Below, in pieces: positions 1-11,916 of a stretch of 64,000 bases of DNA. Below the pieces are notes generated by a model that saw only the letters and a program-made list of their open reading frames with translations, did not search any database and had not been told where the DNA came from. Where the stretch lies: positions 1-64,000 of the forward strand of contig JABACO010000027.1 of NCBI GenBank assembly GCA_013339895.1, in the 5' to 3' direction. Made by a program: the position numbers and the translations under genes. Source of the stretch: Ephydatia muelleri. Lineage: Eukaryota > Porifera > Demospongiae > Spongillida > Spongillidae. The stretch's first letter is position 1. Each line of letters starts with the position of its first letter.

Positions 1-3000
1 TGATCGTGTAACTCCTTCTGTAGAGCTTGCTTGTCACATACTGTGCCTGAATAATTTGGACGGATTGCATCCAACCGGGTCCGGATAGTACGTTTAAGGA
101 ATAGTTCACAAGGAGCGACTTGAGTAGTTGCATGAGGAGTACTGCGGTAAGTCAACAAGAAACGGCACAATTTCTGACTCAATGAAGCTCCGTCGTTCCT
201 TGCTGCTGACATTGCTTTCTTGAACGTTTGTACAAACCGTTCTGCCAATCCATTTGAAGCTGGATGATATGGTGCCACCCGAATATGCTTCACAGCATTC
301 CCAGCCATGAAATCAGCAAATTCCTTTGATACAAACTGTGGACCGTTGTCCGATACCAACTGGTTTGGTACACCATATGATGCAAATAACAGTCGCAGTG
401 CCTCAATGGTCCTGGCTGTGGTTGTGGATGATGCCATTGGTATAACCTCAGGCCATTTTGAATGCGCATCTACCACTATCAAGAACTGCTGTCCCAGGAA
501 TGGGCCTGCGAAATCAACATGAATACGTTGCCAGGGTAATGATGGCCACACCCATGGATGCAATGGAGCTGCAGGTGGAGTCAACTTGACTTCTTGACAA
601 GGAATGCACGATTTTGCTAGATGTTCTAACTCAGTGTCCAACCCTGGCCACCACAAATAACCTCGGGCTAACGACTTCATTCGTGACGCCCCGGGGTGAC
701 CCTTGTGCAATTCCTCAAGTACTCTTCCCTGCAACTTCTTAGGCACCAGCACTCGTACCCCCCACAACAAGCAACCGCTTTCAATGGTTATCTCATCTCG
801 CCGAATCCAGTATGGCTTCAAATCATCATTCACTTTAGTAGGCCAACCTTTCTGTGTTAACAACAGCACTTTGCCTAAAATTTGGTCACACCCTGTTGCC
901 GCTCTCAACTGCTCAGCTGTCACAGGCAAACTTTCCAACTGTGCCACATTGAAAACTGTTGCTGCTGTCACATCCTCCTCCTCTCCAGTACTTTGCAAAG
1001 GCAACCGTGACAAGCCATCAGCATTTGCATGACAAGCCGTTGAACGATACTCAATAGTATACTGATATGTGGATAGCAACAATGCCCACCTTTGAAGTCG
1101 AGCAGCAGCCAGGGTAGGAATACCTGCCTTTGATCCCAAAATGGTAGTTAACGGCTTGTGATCTGTATACAAAGTAAATGGACGTCCATAAAGATACTGG
1201 TGGAATTTACGAACACCGAATATTAAGGAAAGAGCTTCTTTTTCCAGTTGTGCATAATTTCTCTCGCTAGATGACAATGTTCTGGATGCAAATGCAACCG
1301 GCCTCTCTGACCCGTCAGGACACACGTGTGAGAGTACAGCTCCAACTCCATACTCTGATGCATCACCAGCCAATTTTAGCGGCATAGTTGGATCATAGTG
1401 AACCAGAACTCGACTAGATGCCAGACTTTGCTTCGCTAACTGGAATGCTTCTTCACACAATTCATCCCATTCCCAAGAGACATCTTGTCTCAACAATCTA
1501 TTCAGGGGATGAAGCACCGTTGACAAGTTTGGTATGAACCTGGCATAGTAATTAACCAAACCCAAGAATGATCGCATCTGATTTAGATCCTTTGGTGCCG
1601 GAGCCTCAAGAATAGCCTTCAACTTTTCTGGAGTTGTATGTAATCCCTCTGCATCAACAACATAGCCAAGGTATTCCACAGACTTTGCCATAAAAACACA
1701 CTTGTTCTTCTGTATGGTCAAGCCTGCTTCCTGTAACCTGCTTAACACCTGCTCCAAAGCCTGCAGATGTTGGGCATCATCCTTTCCTGTCACTAAAATG
1801 TCATCAATATAGCAGATCACTCCCGCTATGCCTTGCAAAATGGAGTCCATTGCCCGCTGAAACAATGCAGGGGCAGAAGCCACCCCGAAAGGAAGGCGTG
1901 TATAACTGAACAACCCAATGTGTGTGTTTATGACCACCAACTCACAAGACTCTTCTTCCAAAACCAATTGCTGGTATGCTTGAGACAGATCGATTTTTGA
2001 AAACTTTTGTCCTCCTGCTAGGGTGGCAAACAAGTCATTTGGCTTTGGCAGAGGATAGCGATCCACCTCCAAATACTGGTTAATAGTCATCTTGTAGTCA
2101 CCACACAATCGAACTCTGCCATCCTTCTTTGGGACCACTACAATTGGTGCAGCCCAAGAACTGTGTGTTATCCTTCTCAATATTCCTTGCTCTTCAAGAT
2201 GACGAATTTCCTGCTCCACTGCCTCCTTCAGAGCAAAGGGTATAGGCCTAGGTCTGATAAACCTTGGTACTACTCCAGCCTTCAGTACCAACTTGGCTTT
2301 AACGCCTTTCATTGTACCTAGCTCAGCCTTGAAAACATCAGCATACTTGCGCATCAACGTTTTGACCATTTGGTCACTTTGTGAAGGACTGATCCAATGA
2401 CACATAGCAGACCAATCAAGCTTGATCTGCTGAAGCCAATCCCTTCCTATCAAACTTGGTCCATCCTCCTTCACAACTCTCAGCAACAACTCATATCTCC
2501 GACCACCATACTGTACCCGCAGCTCAGCCTCTCCCAGTACCTTCAACCGCATGTGATTATATGCTCTCAAAACAACATCTGCCTTCCGTAATATCACTTG
2601 ACCCCTAATCTGCTTCCAAGTGCGCTCTGATACTAACGAGACAGCTGCCCCAGTGTCTACTTCCATCTCAATCGTTGTTCCGTTCACTGCAATCTTCACC
2701 ACAATAGGACGAACTTGTGGTGTTCCAACAGCAAACACACTAACGTTGTCAATTGCAGATTCTTCTTCTGCAGAATCATCCACTGAGAGAGTGTTGCGCC
2801 CTTGATAAGGTTGTGATGTTGGCTTAGACAAACCAACTGGCCTCCCACCACTTCTACATACTCTAGCAATATGCCCAGGTTTATTGCATTTGAAACATGT
2901 AGCCTGCCTAAATGGACACCTATCAGCAAGATGCTTACTGCTTCCACAACGTGTACATTTTGATGAAATAGTTGTATCTGTCCTCGTAGTCACCTTCTTC

Positions 3001-3728
3001 ACTGTCAGACTAGGTTCTTTCAGTCGCTGGGCATTCATTAGAACAGCCTCCCTACTTTGTGCGATTTCTAATGCTCGCGCCAATGTTAATTCATTCTCTG
3101 TCAGTAACGCCCTTTGCGTACTTTCTTCGCGTAATCCGCACACCAGCCTATCCCTAAGCGCTTCCTCTAGATAACCGCCAAAACGACAATGTATAGCAAG
3201 CTTCCTTAACTCAGCAACATACTCAGCCACACTTTCATCCGCACCCTGGCTCCTACGATGAAAGTGAAAACGCTCCGCTATAACAACAGGCTTGGGCTCA
3301 AAATGTCTCCTTAATGTACCCATCAGTTCAACAAGCGATACATCCTTTAGCTGCTGCGGCAGCAACAAGTCACGCAACAGCGCGTAATTTTTACCCCCAA
3401 TCAAAGAGAGGAATACCGCTACCTGACGCTCAGATTCAATCTTGTTTGCAACAAAATATAACCCCATCCGCTCCAAGTATGAGGAAATACCTTCGACGTT
3501 GGGGTCAAATTCCTGTATGTGACCGAAAGCCATGTGCGCCATTCTTGAGAACCCGTCGAAGAGCCACCCTCGTCGCCAAATGTAGTAACGCAACAACCAG
3601 TGTAAATATACCACAAAAGGACAGCACAATCACACACCAACAGCCTGCTGCTGGTTCTACCTGTCTACACTGTCCTGCGCATGCGCACCTAATTCATGCA
3701 CACTATATGGTTCATACACTACTCTACA
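1..3728 (-). mobile_element. Ty3/gypsy LTR retroelement, cut by left window edge
   Basis: Read on the minus strand the parts come in the usual Ty3/gypsy order. They are a gag-like region (about 3550-2920), a CCHC zinc knuckle (about 2915-2870), an aspartic protease with a DTGAAVS motif (about 2680-2640), reverse transcriptase (about 2330-1700), RNase H (about 1420-1050), the HHCC zinc region of integrase (about 700-590) and the integrase core (about 540-240). The 3' end and 3' LTR lie outside the window. I noticed no obvious interruption in the visible coding part, so it looks close to whole, but I did not check it base by base. It is nested inside an older decayed copy of a related element, whose sequence resumes at 3729. 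The style is that of K02A2.6-like sponge and cnidarian gypsy elements. Confidence 0.9.
3581..3728 (-). repeat. 5' LTR of the 1-3728 element
   Basis: The stretch starts TGTAG and ends CTACA on the + strand, so its ends are inverted. The sequence just left of it, read on the minus strand, is TGGCGACGAGGG, a plausible tRNA primer-binding site directly after an LTR. The partner LTR is off the window, so the boundary is judged from the termini and from the resumption of the target repeat at 3729. Confidence 0.6.
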
Positions 3729-4660
3729 CATGTCTCTTCCACACTCCACCCCCATCTATTTCCACCTTGCATGACTTGCTGCCCAATTGTGGCTGGTTGC
3801 CACCGAGAATGACCAGACCTGTAGTCTGTAACCATAACTCCGTTTCCAACATCACAAATGCGTTCAACAGCTGCAGACCTTGACAGCTCCTATCTGACAT
3901 TTTATAATACTGATTCCTTCAAGTCTGTCATCAGGAGCCTGAGTCTGCATTGTAGATGCCTCCCGATCATCAATGTTGCCATTGTGGCTTCTGTGGTAGA
4001 ATGTCTTTCGTTTCGGTAGTTCAATAAGAAGCTGGCCAGGCTGTGCTGCAGTGCTTGTTTTAATGTTTGAATGAAGCATTCCACTAGACCATTTGTGGCT
4101 GGATGATATGGACTAGACTTGAGGTGCTTTACATGTATGTTATTCAAGGCCAGGAAATAGTTTGAATCCTGCTGAAGTGAACTGGGGCCCATTATCTGTT
4201 ACCATTTGCAGCGGTATTCCCCACCAGGCAAAGATAGCACGCAGTTCATCCACTGTCCTGTCCGTGGTGGTTTCATCCATCGCCACAACCTCCATTTCGA
4301 ATAGGCATTCACAATGACCAAGAAGCATTTCCCCTGAAATGGTCCCTCAAACTCCACATGGATCCTCCTCGGTTCCTCCTGTACCTTCTGTTGGTGCACT
4401 TTTGGAATGACCACCCTAGTTCCCCACATTAGACAACCTTGTTCTGTGGTTAGTCATGGAGTTTGTCAAAACACACCAGCAGGATGTCTTCCACAGTTTT
4501 GGGCCATCCAGATTGAACGTACATGTATTTGAACACCTTTGACAGAAGTGACCCTCCCTCTTTCTCTCTTTAGATGCCCTGCTTTAACTGGAAGTAAGTC
4601 CATTTGCTTCATGCTAAAACACATTTACATCTTCTGAGTTCTCACCTGATATGGAATGGG
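3729..4660 (-). mobile_element. Decayed Ty3/gypsy fragment, copy 1
   Basis: This holds the integrase C-terminal, core and zinc parts of an old gypsy element, with many breaks. The SSPYHPATNGLVE-type core motif is readable near 4090. Its left side is interrupted by the younger element at 1-3728. It ends in the fold-back at 4661-4758. Confidence 0.8.
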
Positions 4661-4758
4661 TAGCCTGTCCACATTAGCATGTTGGGTCATTCTAGGGTAT
4701 GTGACATCACATATTGCAGAACTACCCAATGTGCTAATGTGGACACTCTATCTAGGCT
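4661..4758. repeat. Fold-back, 98 bp, imperfect
   Basis: The left arm tagcctgtccacattagc is matched in reverse complement by gctaatgtggacactctatctaggct at the right end. The left arm is the edge of the gypsy fragment, so the structure is an inverted duplication of that edge. A better preserved copy lies at 28991-29096. Confidence 0.8.
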
Positions 4759-5097
4759 TCAGCAAACAGACCATGAGGCCAATCATATCAGCTCACTCAA
4801 AATTATGCATGACCCTCTCATATTTAGTTCCTTTTTCTACCAGTTATTAGCGTACTAAATTTATACTTATCGGGGAGCGTTCCTTCCAATAACTACCATA
4901 AAGTGTAATAAATGGTAATAATTTAAGAACCAGTGGATAGAGAGCAGCGTTTGCTGTTCACGTACATATCTGAAATCGGAGCGTTCGTTTCTAAACAACA
5001 AAGTTATGGTGGAACTAAGTTGACCTAAAATTAGTATATTAGCATCAGTTCTTATTCAAGGTTATTGGCCGTAATTGAACTTGCATATCTGGTATTT

Positions 5098-5341
5098 CCA
5101 GAGATATTAATTGGAATGGAGCGCAAACACACATCGTTTGTTTAGTTTCATGTTGGCAGCGCTTGTTAAGGGCACGCCTTCTCCCGCAATAATTAAATTC
5201 TCATGATTTACACAGCTAAAGACTATAGATAGCTGTGTAAACCATGCGAATGAATATATTAATGCGGGAGAAGCCGTGCCCTTAACAAGCTCTGCCAACC
5301 ATCATTGTGTGTTTACGCTCTATGCCAGTTAATATCTCTGG
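5098..5341. repeat. Fold-back (MITE-like) element, 244 bp
   Basis: The outer arms ccagagatattaattgg / ccagttaatatctctgg and the inner arms around cttgttaagggcac / gtgcccttaacaag are inverted repeats, with an acagct..agctgt core. The sister copy is at 29437-29689. No coding capacity is credible; reading frames here are shadows of the palindrome. Confidence 0.8.
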
Positions 5342-5378
5342 CGTTGAATAAGGACCGACGCTACTTTTCGTGCGCTTT

Positions 5379-5720
5379 GGGAGGAGTACCGTATCCCATC
5401 CAGTCAGCTGCTCTAACCTCCCCCACTGAGGTCTAGGGAGGAGCCCAGAAGCATTGCTAACGTAGCTATTTTGATGTTCACAAAAGAATTGTCAGAAGCA
5501 AGGAATACAAAACGATTGTCCGTCCCTCTTGACAAATTAATCTAAAAGTGAGGCTGTTCTTGTTGTAGCTGTCATAGTGTCATATTGAATGGCTACATAG
5601 TTAGTGAATTTCATCCATGTTTCTCTTGCTCAAAGTAGCATAAGAAGCAGCAGGGCACAAAAGACCAAACATCCACCATTAAGACATATGGAAAAGTCCT
5701 CTAGTGCCCTTTTTGTGCAC
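5379..5720 (+). repeat. Intron block alpha, copy 1
   Basis: This block recurs eight times in the window. It starts gggaggagta, has a G-rich core (ggtctggggaggagcccag), then gaagcaaggaatacaaaa, and ends tagtgccctttttgtgcac. The core resembles the G-rich inner part of the hAT element at 55703-56662 (ggggtctggggcagagcccc), so the block may descend from a non-autonomous hAT copy. Confidence 0.8.
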
Positions 5721-5780
5721 TATTATTGGACTTTTTACATACAGTGTATGTCATGTTCTCCATTATAAGCCAGTGGTGTG

Positions 5781-5833
5781 TCCCCACCAGCTATATGACC
5801 CACCCACCAGGTGGGTCATATAGCTGGTGGGGA
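5781..5833. repeat. 53-bp hairpin, copy 1
   Basis: The palindrome tccccaccagctatatgacc...ggtcatatagctggtgggga is almost perfect. It is the first of a pair about 165 bp apart. Half-copies (accagctatatgacccaccc without the return arm) occur at many other places in the array introns. Confidence 0.9.
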
Positions 5834-5946
5834 CATAGTGTATGTGATCATTGCCCTCATGGTCCTATGGCTTACTTTGTGATGTTTGTGCAAATCATAG
5901 ACAAGGTTATATAGCAGAATAGGGGGAGCAGATATCCACTCCCCAC

Positions 5947-5997
5947 CCCCACCAGCTATATGACCCACCCACCTGGTGGGTCATATAGCTGGTGGGG
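5947..5997. repeat. 53-bp hairpin, copy 2
   Basis: This is the second palindrome, about 165 bp after the first. It is separated from it by a spacer with tgatcattgccctcatggtc and followed by a third unit that has only the left arm (about 6127). Confidence 0.9.
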
Positions 5998-6104
5998 ACA
6001 TAGTACATGTATATGTGATCATTGCCCTCATGGTCCTCTGCCTTACTTTGTGATGTCTGTGCAAATCATAGACAAGGTTATATAGCGGAACTGGGGAACA
6101 GATA

Positions 6105-6121
6105 CCCCCCCCCCCCCCCCC
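6105..6121 (+). repeat. Poly-C tract (17 C)
   Basis: An uninterrupted C run that precedes a half hairpin. The same position in sister units holds shorter, broken C runs. Confidence 0.9.
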
Positions 6122-6310
6122 ACCCGCACCAGCTATATGACCCACCATGTACATGTAGGTCCACCTTTGTTAATGTGGTAATTAATTAGAATACACTTTT
6201 TTCTGTCCCTCCCCCATCCCAATGCCCTATTAGAATGGCTCTGTGCATGTAGATATCAGCAGGTTATTGTACTAATTTGCATTACATAGCTGCATTGTAA
6301 GGCCGATTTT

Positions 6311-6485
6311 TTAGAGCAGGTAAATTAGTTGGTGATTTTAAGCCACTGCAAATGCTAATGCTTGACCGATGGGAGCACTCCCCCATACCCCCTAGCTGGA
6401 TGGGAGGGGCACCTACTCCCTCACCCAACCCATGCAGTCCCCTTCATAACAGCTGCCTATTACCACTCCACTTCTATCTTTACAG
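6311..6485 (+). promoter_or_regulatory. Conserved 175-bp intron stretch before ankyrin exon A
   Basis: This segment runs from the ttagagcaggtaaattag start to the acceptor tatctttacag. It is repeated almost unchanged before exons B to E and, with a short deletion, before F. Part of it (gggagcactccccc-ataccccctagct) is the reverse complement of a motif inside the hAT element at 55.8 kb, so it may be transposon-derived. A role in splicing is only inferred. Confidence 0.5.
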
Positions 6486-6584
6486 CATGGATGGACTCCA
6501 CTGATGAGGGCATCATCAGGTGGGCATGTCACATGTGTGCAGCTGCTGGTGGATAGGGGTGCACAGATCAACCATCAGGACAAG
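6486..6584 (+). CDS. Ankyrin-repeat exon A (33 codons, phase 0/0)
   Basis: The exon is flanked by tatctttacag and gtgagtg. Its frame reads one whole ankyrin repeat: HGWTPLMRAS at the start (TPL turn and first helix), GGHVTCVQLLVDRGAQIN in the second helix and loop, and HQDK at the end. The length is exactly 99 nt, the size of one canonical 33-residue repeat. It belongs to the + strand gene that ends in ROC-COR-death at 49612; the phase agrees with every other cassette and with the exon at 41390. Ankyrin repeats bind protein partners; the partner is not known. Whether this exon is constitutive or alternative cannot be seen here. Confidence 0.8.
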
Positions 6585-7130
6585 GTGAGTGTAATTTGAG
6601 ATCAGACCAATGTCTGTTGCTGACACATCCCTGATGTGGAGAGGGCATGGTGTGTGTGATCATTGCCCTCATGGCCCTCTGTAACTAGCATAGGGGAGGG
6701 CTGGATATACATGTAGGAGAGCCCATCTAAACAAGCCATGACATGGGTGCTGTTTTACATACCGGAGAGGGGGGTGGGGCACAAAGTGGAGGATGAGGCA
6801 CATGCCCCCCCCCCCCCCTCCAGCTATACATGTACATGTATGACCCACCCACCTGGCTGGGCCCATCTTTGTTTATGCGGTGATTAATTAGAATACACTT
6901 AGTTCTTCACCTTCCCCCTCCCGCCTCCAATGCCCTTTTAGAATGGCTCTGTGCTTAGATATAAATAGATATCAGAAGGTAATTGTACTAATTTGCATTA
7001 CATAACTGCATTGCAAGACCGAAATTTAAGGTTGTTGGCTTTTCCATGTTTAATGTTTACTCATAAAGTGTGTAAGTGGTAATTAATTAGAATAGGGCAC
7101 TGTCTGTGGGGGTCCGACAAGCTTGATGCA

Positions 7131-8515
7131 AACATATCTTTCTAAGAATACTAGTGCACATGGTATACAGTGAATCAACTCAATCACATACAACTACAAT
7201 ACGATGTACATGTAAATCGAATATGTGAGTTCACAATCCTCCCCTTCATTCAGACACTGGAGTCTAAATAGTGTGTAGGCTTCTCGATTGTCCGTCCATA
7301 CCTGTTGGTAATTGTCCTTTGTCCAAATGGTTACTGCGTTGATGGGGGGGCCAATGGTGATGTGGAGTTCACCGAGGTTAGCTTCCCAGGCATGTCACCG
7401 TCACTAGAGTCAGGTAATACCTCTGGGACTGGGTTATGACAGCTGGCATGGGTACCTCAGGTATTATGGGTAGCTCTGGTCAGCAGAGTCACCTTGCCTG
7501 TCCAACCTCCACTCTGGTTCAACTGCCATGCTACCTGGTTCATCCTCTATTCCATTTCCAACACCTGTAGTAGTCATCTGGTCTGCTTGTCTCTTCCACA
7601 CTTCAGCCCCATCTATTTCCACCTTGCATGACTTGCTGCCCAATTGTGGCTGTTTGCCACCGAGAATGACCATGCCTGTAATCTCTAACCATAACTCCGT
7701 TTCCAACATCACAAATGCTTTCAACAGCTGCAGAGCTCCTGTCGAGTGACACTTTAAAACACTGATTTCCCCATGTCAGGCTTCAAGAGACTGAGTCTGC
7801 ATTGTAGATAATCAATGTTGCCGGTGTGGCTTCTGTGGTAGAATGTCTTGTGTTTCGGTAGTTCAATAAGAAGCTGGCCAGGCTGTGCTGCAGTGTGTCC
7901 ATCTCTTTTTAATACCCTTAATGCTTGTTTTAATGTTTGAATGAAGCATTCCACTAGACCATTTGTGGCTGGATGATATGGACTAGATTTGAGGTGCTTT
8001 ACATGTACCGTACCCTGTGTGGTGTACTTTTGGAATGACCACCCTCGTTCCCTACAAATAGACAACCTTGTTCTGTGGTTAGCTCATGGCGTTGTCAACA
8101 AACACCAAGCTTGATGTCTTCCACCATTTTGGGCCATCCTGATTGAACATGTGTGAACACCTTTGACAGTAGAGTGTCCCTCCCTGTTTCCCTCTTTAGA
8201 TGCCCTGCTGTAAGCAGAAGCAAGTTCATTTGCTTCATGGAGAACACATGTACTTCTTCTGTGTCCTCACCTGTTTGCTGATGTGAATGGGTAGCCTAGA
8301 CAGTGTCCACATTAGCATGTTGGGTTGTTCTACGGTATGTGATATTGTAGGAATATCCTAAAAGATGGTGGTCAGTCAAATGCTTGCGTAAGATGAATGC
8401 CATACAGGTATTGGTGGAAGTACTTCACTCCCCATGCCACTGCCAGATCGCATGATAGGGTCAGTGAGAATCACCTGTATAATTTAGGGTGGCTGAATAT
8501 GGCATCCATATTCAT
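7131..8515 (-). mobile_element. Decayed Ty3/gypsy fragment, copy 2
   Basis: The left part (about 7150-7235) looks like a remnant of the 3' LTR, followed by a pyrimidine-rich strand (atcctccccttc) that would be the polypurine tract on the minus strand. The rest is integrase C-terminus (GKQPQLGSKSCKVEIDG), part of the core, and a scrap of RNase H near 8400. Much of the middle is missing and it has many breaks. Confidence 0.8.
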
Positions 8516-9140
8516 GTGATGTGATGCACCTCAAACTGTACTCTCTTCATGTACATGTATGTGTCATGTGTGTTGGTATGGGTTTATCAATGGTTTACTG
8601 GCTATCTGAAATATTAGATTCCACAACAGGTCAAAATGGTGATCTCCATTTCAATTTCAGGTCTGAAATCAAAAGCCAAGGACAAATCCAGGTTTATTTT
8701 GCCGGGTGGTTGGGGTAGGCTAGGGGAGTATGAGGTGAGAGAATGTGGGAGGAGTACCGTATCCCATCCAGCCAGCTAGGGGAGCGCTCTAACCTCTCCC
8801 TTTTGGGGTCTGGGGAGGAGCCCCAAAAGCTTTGCAAACGTAGCATTTTGATGTTGACAAAAGTATTGTCAAAAGCAAGGAATACAAAAAGACCTGTCTC
8901 ACTTGACAAATTAATGTACATGCTAAAAGTGAGGCTGCTATTGTTGTAGCTGTCATAGTGTCATGTTGAATGGTTACATAGTAAGTGAATTTCCTCCATG
9001 TTTCTCTTGCTCAGAGTAGTATACGAAGCAAGCAGCAGGGCACAAAAGACCAAACATACACCATTAAGACATATGGAAAAGTCATCGAGCAGTCTAGTGC
9101 CCTTTTTGTGCACATCACGTTGCGCAGCTGAATAATACAT
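8030..9140. repeat. Direct duplication, unit 1 (partner 10380-11480)
   Basis: About 1.1 kb, from ggtgtacttttggaatgacc through block alpha to ttttgtgcacatcacgttgcgcag, is repeated 2.35 kb downstream with few changes. It is one step of the tandem growth of the intron array. Confidence 0.8.
8747..9113 (+). repeat. Intron block alpha, copy 2
   Basis: A full copy, preceded by gccgggtggttggggtaggc, which is also present before copies 3, 4, 6 and 8 but not 1, 5 and 7. Those three have a ccgacgctacttttcgtgcg lead instead, so there are two subtypes. Confidence 0.8.
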
Positions 9141-9200
9141 AGTGTTAATAATTGAACTATTTACATATGTCGTGTCCTCCAGTATAAGCCAGTGGTGTGT

Positions 9201-9251
9201 CCCCACCAGCTATATGACCCACCCACCTGGTGGGTCATATAGCTGGTGGGG
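9201..9251. repeat. 53-bp hairpin, copy 3
   Basis: Both arms are perfect. In this unit no ankyrin exon follows; the stretch from 9366 to 9740 has only half hairpins and AT-rich intron. Confidence 0.9.
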
Positions 9252-9739
9252 ATCATTGCCCTCATGGTCCTCTGGCTTACTTTGTGATGTTTGTGCAAAT
9301 CACAGACAAGGTTATATAGCAGAACAGGAGGGCAGTTACCCACCCCCACCCCCACCAGCTATATGACCCACCCACCTAGCTAGGTCCACCTTTGTTTATG
9401 TGGTAATTAATTAGAATACACTTTCTTCTGTCCCTCCCCCCATCCCAATGCCATTTTAAAATGGCTCTGCGCAGTGGAATAAATGGACTATTTACATACC
9501 ATGTCCTCCATTAAGCTGTTCTAAGCCAGTGGTGTGTCCCCACCAGCTTTATGACCCACCCATCTGGCTGGGCCACCTTTGTTTATGCAGTGATTAATTA
9601 GAATACACTTAGTTCTGCACCTTCCCCCTCCCCCCTCCAATGCCCTTTTTGAATGGCTCTGGGCTTAGATATCAGAAGTTAATTGTACTAATTTGCATTA
9701 CCTAACTGCATTGCAAGGCCGAATATTAAGTGCAGGTAC

Positions 9740-10860
9740 ATTTGCTGGTGTATTACATGTATGTTGTTCAAGGCCAGGAAATCGTTCAAATCCTGCTGAA
9801 GTGAACTGGGGCCCATTATCTGTTACCATTTGCAGCAGTATTCCCCACTGGGCAAAGATAAGACATGGCATTGACGCTGTTAGGATATGTTTTGGGGTTT
9901 AGGGTTTAGTGTTTAGGGCCTCGCCGAAGGCGCGAGGGACCAGGTCAATTTGCACCTGGAATCCGAATCCAGTGTCAAAAACCACCCGTCCAACACCAAT
10001 TTTGTTAGCAATGTTTTGGCTGTCAACGACCACTGGACGAGGGCGCCTTCGGCGCCATATTAATACTCCTAGCATGCAGTTCATCCACTGTCCTGTCTGG
10101 TGGTTTCATCCATTGCTACAACCTCCATTTTGAATAGGCATTCACAATGACCAAGAAGCTTTTCCCCTGAAATGGTCCCCCAAAATCCACATGGATCCTC
10201 CTCCATGGACCATCAGGAAATTTCCATGGGTGTAGAGGGGTTAATTTGGGGTCTTTCTTCATCATCTGTCACCCTCCACAGTGTTGGGCAGCACCCTCAA
10301 TGTCCTTGTCAATGTGAGGATGCCACACCCATCTTACCCACACCCAAATGATTCCCATGGAGTTCCTCCCGTATCCTGTGTGGTGTACTTATGGAATGAC
10401 CACCCTCGTTCCCTACAAATAAACAACCTTGTTCTATGGTTAGCTCATGGCGTTGTCAACAAACACCAAGCTTGATGTCTTCCACCATTTTGGGCCATCC
10501 TGATTGAACATGTGTGAACACCTTTGACAGTAGAGTGTCCCTCCCTGTTTCCCTCTTTAGATGCCCTGCTGTAAGCAGAAGCAAGTTCATTTGCTTCATG
10601 GAGAACACATGTACTTCTTCTGTGTCCTCACCTGTTTGCTGATGTGAATGGGTAGCCTAGACAGTGTCCACATTAGCATGTTGGGTTGTTCTCCGGTATG
10701 TGATATTTTAGGAATATCTCAAAAGATGGTGGTCAGTCACAAGCTTGCGTAAATGAATGCCATACAGGTATTGGTGGAAGTACTTCACTCCCCATGCCAC
10801 TGCCAGATCACATGATAGGGTCAGTGAGAATCACCTGTATAATTTAGGGTGGCTGAATAT
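9740..10860 (-). mobile_element. Decayed Ty3/gypsy fragment, copy 3, with an insert
   Basis: Integrase core and linker sequence matching copies 1, 4 and 7, with many breaks. It is interrupted by the 211-bp foreign-looking insert at 9861-10071. Confidence 0.8.
9861..10071. other. 211-bp insert with TTTAGGG-type repeats and GC hairpins
   Basis: Sister copies read ggcaaagata directly into gcacgcagttcatcc; here 211 bp lie between. The insert has gggtttagggtttag followed by tgtttaggg, a hairpin around cctcgccgaaggcgcgagg, and ggcgccttcggcgcc near its end. Base use is unlike the surroundings. No target duplication is clear. It could be captured filler DNA or a small element; I do not recognise a gene in it. 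Confidence 0.7.
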
Positions 10861-11106
10861 TGCATCCATACTCATGTGATGTGATGCACCTCAAACTGTA
10901 CTCTCTTCATGTACATGTATGTGTCATGTGTGTTGGTATGGGTTTATCAATGGTTTACTGGCTATCTGAAATATTAAATTCCACAACAGGTCAAAATGGT
11001 GATCTCCATTTCAATTTTAGGTCTGAAATCAAAAGCCAAGGGCAAATCCAGGTTTATTTTGCCGGGTGGTTGGGGTAGGCTAGGGGAGTATGAGGTGAGA
11101 GAATGT

Positions 11107-11459
11107 GGGAGGAGTACCGTATCCCATCCAGCCAGCTAGGGGAGCACTCTAACCTCCCTCTTTTGGGGTCTGGGGAGGAGCCCAGAAGCATTGCTAACGT
11201 AGCTATTTTGATGTTGACAAAAGTATTGTCAGAAGCAAGGAATACAAAAAGACCTGTCTCACTTGAAAAATTAATGTACATGCTAAAAGTGAAGCTGCTA
11301 TTGGTGTAACTGTCATAGTGTCATGTTGAATGGCTACATAGTAAGTTAATTTCCTCTCGCGCAAAGTAGCATACGAAGCAGCAGGGCACAAAAGACCAAA
11401 CATCCACCATTAAGACATATGGAAAAGTCCTCGAGCAGTCTAGTGCCCTTTTTGTGCAC
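11107..11459 (+). repeat. Intron block alpha, copy 3
   Basis: This copy is part of the second unit of the 8030-9140 duplication. It leads within 360 bp to ankyrin exon B, because the hairpin pair of other units is deleted here. Confidence 0.8.
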
Positions 11460-11817
11460 ATCACGTTGCGCAGCGGAATAATTGGACTATTTACATGTAC
11501 ATACCGTACTATTTATGCAGTGATTAATAAATATACACTTAGTTCCAGATGGACTTTTCCCTTTTAGAATGGCTCTGTGTATAGATATCAGCAGGTTATA
11601 GTGCTAATTTGCATTACATAACTGCATTGCAAGGCCGAATATTTAGTGCAGGTAAATTAGTTGGTGATTTTAAGCCACTGCAAATGCTAATGCTTGACCG
11701 ATGGGAGCACTCCCCCATACCCCCTAGCTGGATGGGAGGGGCACCTACTCCCTCTCCCAACCCATGCAGTCCCCTTCATAACAGCTGCCTATTACCACTC
11801 CACTTCTATCTTTACAG

Positions 11818-11916
11818 GATGGATGGACTCCACTGATGAGGGCATCATCATGTGGGCATGTCACATGTGTGCAGCTGCTGGTGGATAGGGGTGCACAGAT
11901 CAAACATCAGGACAAG
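11818..11916 (+). CDS. Ankyrin-repeat exon B (33 codons, phase 0/0)
   Basis: The acceptor is tatctttacag and the donor gtgagtg. The frame reads DGWTPLMRASSCGHV at the start, then the shared CVQLLVDRGAQ part, then IKHQDK. Against exon A, codon 1 is D instead of H, codon 12 is C instead of G, and codon 28 is K instead of N; all three change the residue. The upstream intron differs from that of A by about one base over 120. Confidence 0.8.

Noticed and set aside
307-1032. Plus-strand frames within the first kilobase
   Set aside because: They are shadows of the minus-strand integrase and RNase H region.
5107-5298. A 63-codon minus-strand frame (MAELVKGTASPAL start)
   Set aside because: It lies wholly inside a fold-back repeat, and its two ends are mirror sequence.
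6362-6556. A 64-codon frame (MTDGSTPPYPLAGWEG start) repeated before and through each young ankyrin exon
   Set aside because: It runs through the intron and the exon in another frame than the ankyrin one. It stays open in six copies only because that DNA is nearly identical in all of them, and the ankyrin frame with splice sites explains it better.
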